Assembly (NCBI GenBank): GCA_035291645.1
Contig: DATDRQ010000109.1
Location: forward strand, 1-6,148
DNA length: 6,148 bases
Direction: 5' to 3'
DNA from: DATDRQ01 sp035291645
Lineage (GTDB): Bacteria; Chloroflexota; Anaerolineae; Anaerolineales; UBA4823
Within the stretch, counting starts at the first letter, position 1; every line of letters starts with the position of its first letter. The notes beneath the pieces were generated by a model. That model did no database searches, was not told the origin of the DNA, and was given only the letters and a program-made list of their open reading frames with translations. Below, piece after piece: positions 5,448-6,148 of this stretch. The position numbers and the translations under genes are program-made.

Positions 5448-6050
5448 ATGGTGAGGCTCTCCTGGGATCAGGTCAACGCCTGGCGCTTATCCCGTCATCA
5501 TTTATTCGAACAGGATCGTCAGGCGGATGTGCCGGATATCGTCAGCCGCATCTGCGGATTGCAGGGCCAGGTCATGTCCGGGGCGGAGTTAGCCTTGTGG
5601 GCGCGCCTGCCGCAGGTCGAACCCTCCACACTCGAGAGGTTATTGTGGGAAGAACGCGCCCTGATCAAGACCTGGGTGATGCGTGGCACCCTCCACATTC
5701 TGCACGGCGGGGATCTACCCCTGTACGTGGCTGCCCGCCAGGCTCATGAGATTCGCCGGCCCCCCAGCTATTACACCTATCACGGCTTGACCGCGGAAGA
5801 ATCGGATGCTATCTTGCACGGGGTACGCACCACCCTCACCGAAATTGGGATGACGCGTGAAGAGTTAGCGGAGGCGGTTGCCGGGGAGTCTGGTAACCCC
5901 CACCTGGCTGAGGTGCTGCTCTCCGGCTGGGGAGCTTTGCTCAAGCCCTCTGCTTTTCGGGGAGACATCTGCTTTGGGCCTGATCGAGGGCAGAATGTGA
6001 CCTTCGTTCAGGCCCAAAGCAGATGTCTCCCCGAAAAGCAGACGGCTTGA
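5448..6050 (+). pseudogene. HTH_42 winged-helix (AlkZ/YcaQ-like) protein, truncated by an inverted repeat
   Basis: The ATG at 5448 has GAGG six bases upstream (5438-5441); an in-frame TTG at 5418 is less likely. The frame encodes 200 residues, of which the first 187 look like the N-terminal half of the HTH_42 (PF06224, formerly DUF1006) family: LSWDQVNAWRLSRHHL, the Gln-x-Gln motif GLQGQ (Gln39, Gln41), WVMRGTLHILHGGDLPLY, and WGALLKPSAFRGDICFGPDR, then GQNVTFV. Relatives such as AlkZ and YcaQ are DNA glycosylases acting on bulky or crosslinked lesions and are about 350-400 residues long. Here codons 188-200 (6009-6050) come from the reversed second arm of the inverted repeat and are not family sequence, and a TGA at 6048-6050 closes the frame. 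The C-terminal half is therefore missing. If the inverted repeat is an artefact, the real gene is intact and merely cut here. Confidence 0.82.
5843..5980 (+). repeat. Left arm of a 138-bp inverted repeat
   Basis: This stretch, codons inside the HTH_42 gene from about GluIleGlyMet to PheGlyPro, is matched without gaps by the reverse complement of 6011-6148. I count three mismatches in 138 (5857/6134, 5883/6108, 5948/6043). Pairing partly continues into the loop (TGATCGAGGG at 5981-5990 against 6001-6010, eight of ten), so the symmetry centre is at 5995/5996. Confidence 0.97.
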
Positions 6051-6148
6051 GCAAAGCTCCCCAGCCGGAGAGCAGCACCTCAGCCAGGTGGGGGTTACCA
6101 GACTCCCTGGCAACCGCCTCCGCTAACTCTTCATGCGTCATCCCAATT
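6002..6148 (-). pseudogene. Second, mirror-image fragment of the HTH_42 gene (partial)
   Basis: Read on the minus strand from the right edge, the frame gives IGMTHEELAEAVARESG, then the same residues as the plus-strand gene through FGP, ending ERR before sense is lost at the symmetry centre. Relative to the plus copy, one codon changes Arg to His, one changes Gly to Arg and one Pro codon changes silently. No own start or complete domain is visible, and the 5' part lies beyond the window. It is a duplicate fragment in tail-to-tail orientation or an artefact copy, not an independent gene. Confidence 0.75.
6011..6148 (-). repeat. Right arm of the 138-bp inverted repeat, running to the window end
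   Basis: This is the reverse complement of 5843-5980 except at three positions. It stays matched up to the very last base, so the true arm may be longer than the window shows. The 30-base spacer between the arms is 5981-6010. Confidence 0.97.

Noticed and set aside
5941..6141. A separate minus-strand 66-codon gene at the right end
   Set aside because: It is the mirror image of the HTH_42 gene created by the inverted repeat, with a nonsense tail after the symmetry centre.

Overview
The window is a moderately GC-rich stretch of bacterial DNA with no rRNA, tRNA, CRISPR array, insertion sequence or phage gene that I can recognise. The mix of genes is what one sees in environmental Chloroflexota (Anaerolineae-like) genomes: a tiny exported protein with one calcium-loop motif, a membrane-anchored RsbU/SpoIIE-type phosphatase, a ten-helix EamA transporter, a COG4099-type lipoprotein hydrolase and a winged-helix HTH_42 protein. 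That assignment is inference from gene style only. The last 300 bases are abnormal, which suggests the window may be a short metagenomic or amplified-DNA contig.

Layout, left to right. Positions 1-83 hold the last codons of an unidentified gene. An intergenic region (84-318) with short repeats leads into a 110-residue secreted protein (319-651), closed by a textbook intrinsic terminator (707-740). A 400-base gap follows. It contains a both-ends-truncated scrap of a HigA-type antitoxin (about 804-902). Next come an RsbU-like phosphatase (1059-2102) that lacks a block of its catalytic domain, a 12-bp tandem duplication, and an apparently complete maltose/galactoside O-acetyltransferase (2146-2706). 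The transporter (2716-3723) runs convergently on the minus strand and ends 9 bases away. A divergent intergenic region (3724-3956) separates it from a lipoprotein hydrolase (3957-5417), followed after 30 bases by an HTH_42 winged-helix gene (from 5448).

That last gene runs into a large inverted repeat: 138-bp arms at 5843-5980 and 6011-6148, 30-base loop, gap-free, only three mismatches. The second arm is a mirror copy of the gene's own middle part, so the gene is truncated and two copies face each other tail to tail. This is either a fold-back chimera from amplification or assembly, or a real inverted duplication. The three mismatches and the still-open right end are the key clues.

The genes do not form one obvious pathway. 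The lipoprotein and winged-helix genes may be co-transcribed; the others look like independent units. I did not find a convincing new multi-gene system. The best leads are the fold-back structure, the internally deleted phosphatase, the antitoxin scar and the hairpin that contains the Shine-Dalgarno sequence of the small secreted protein.
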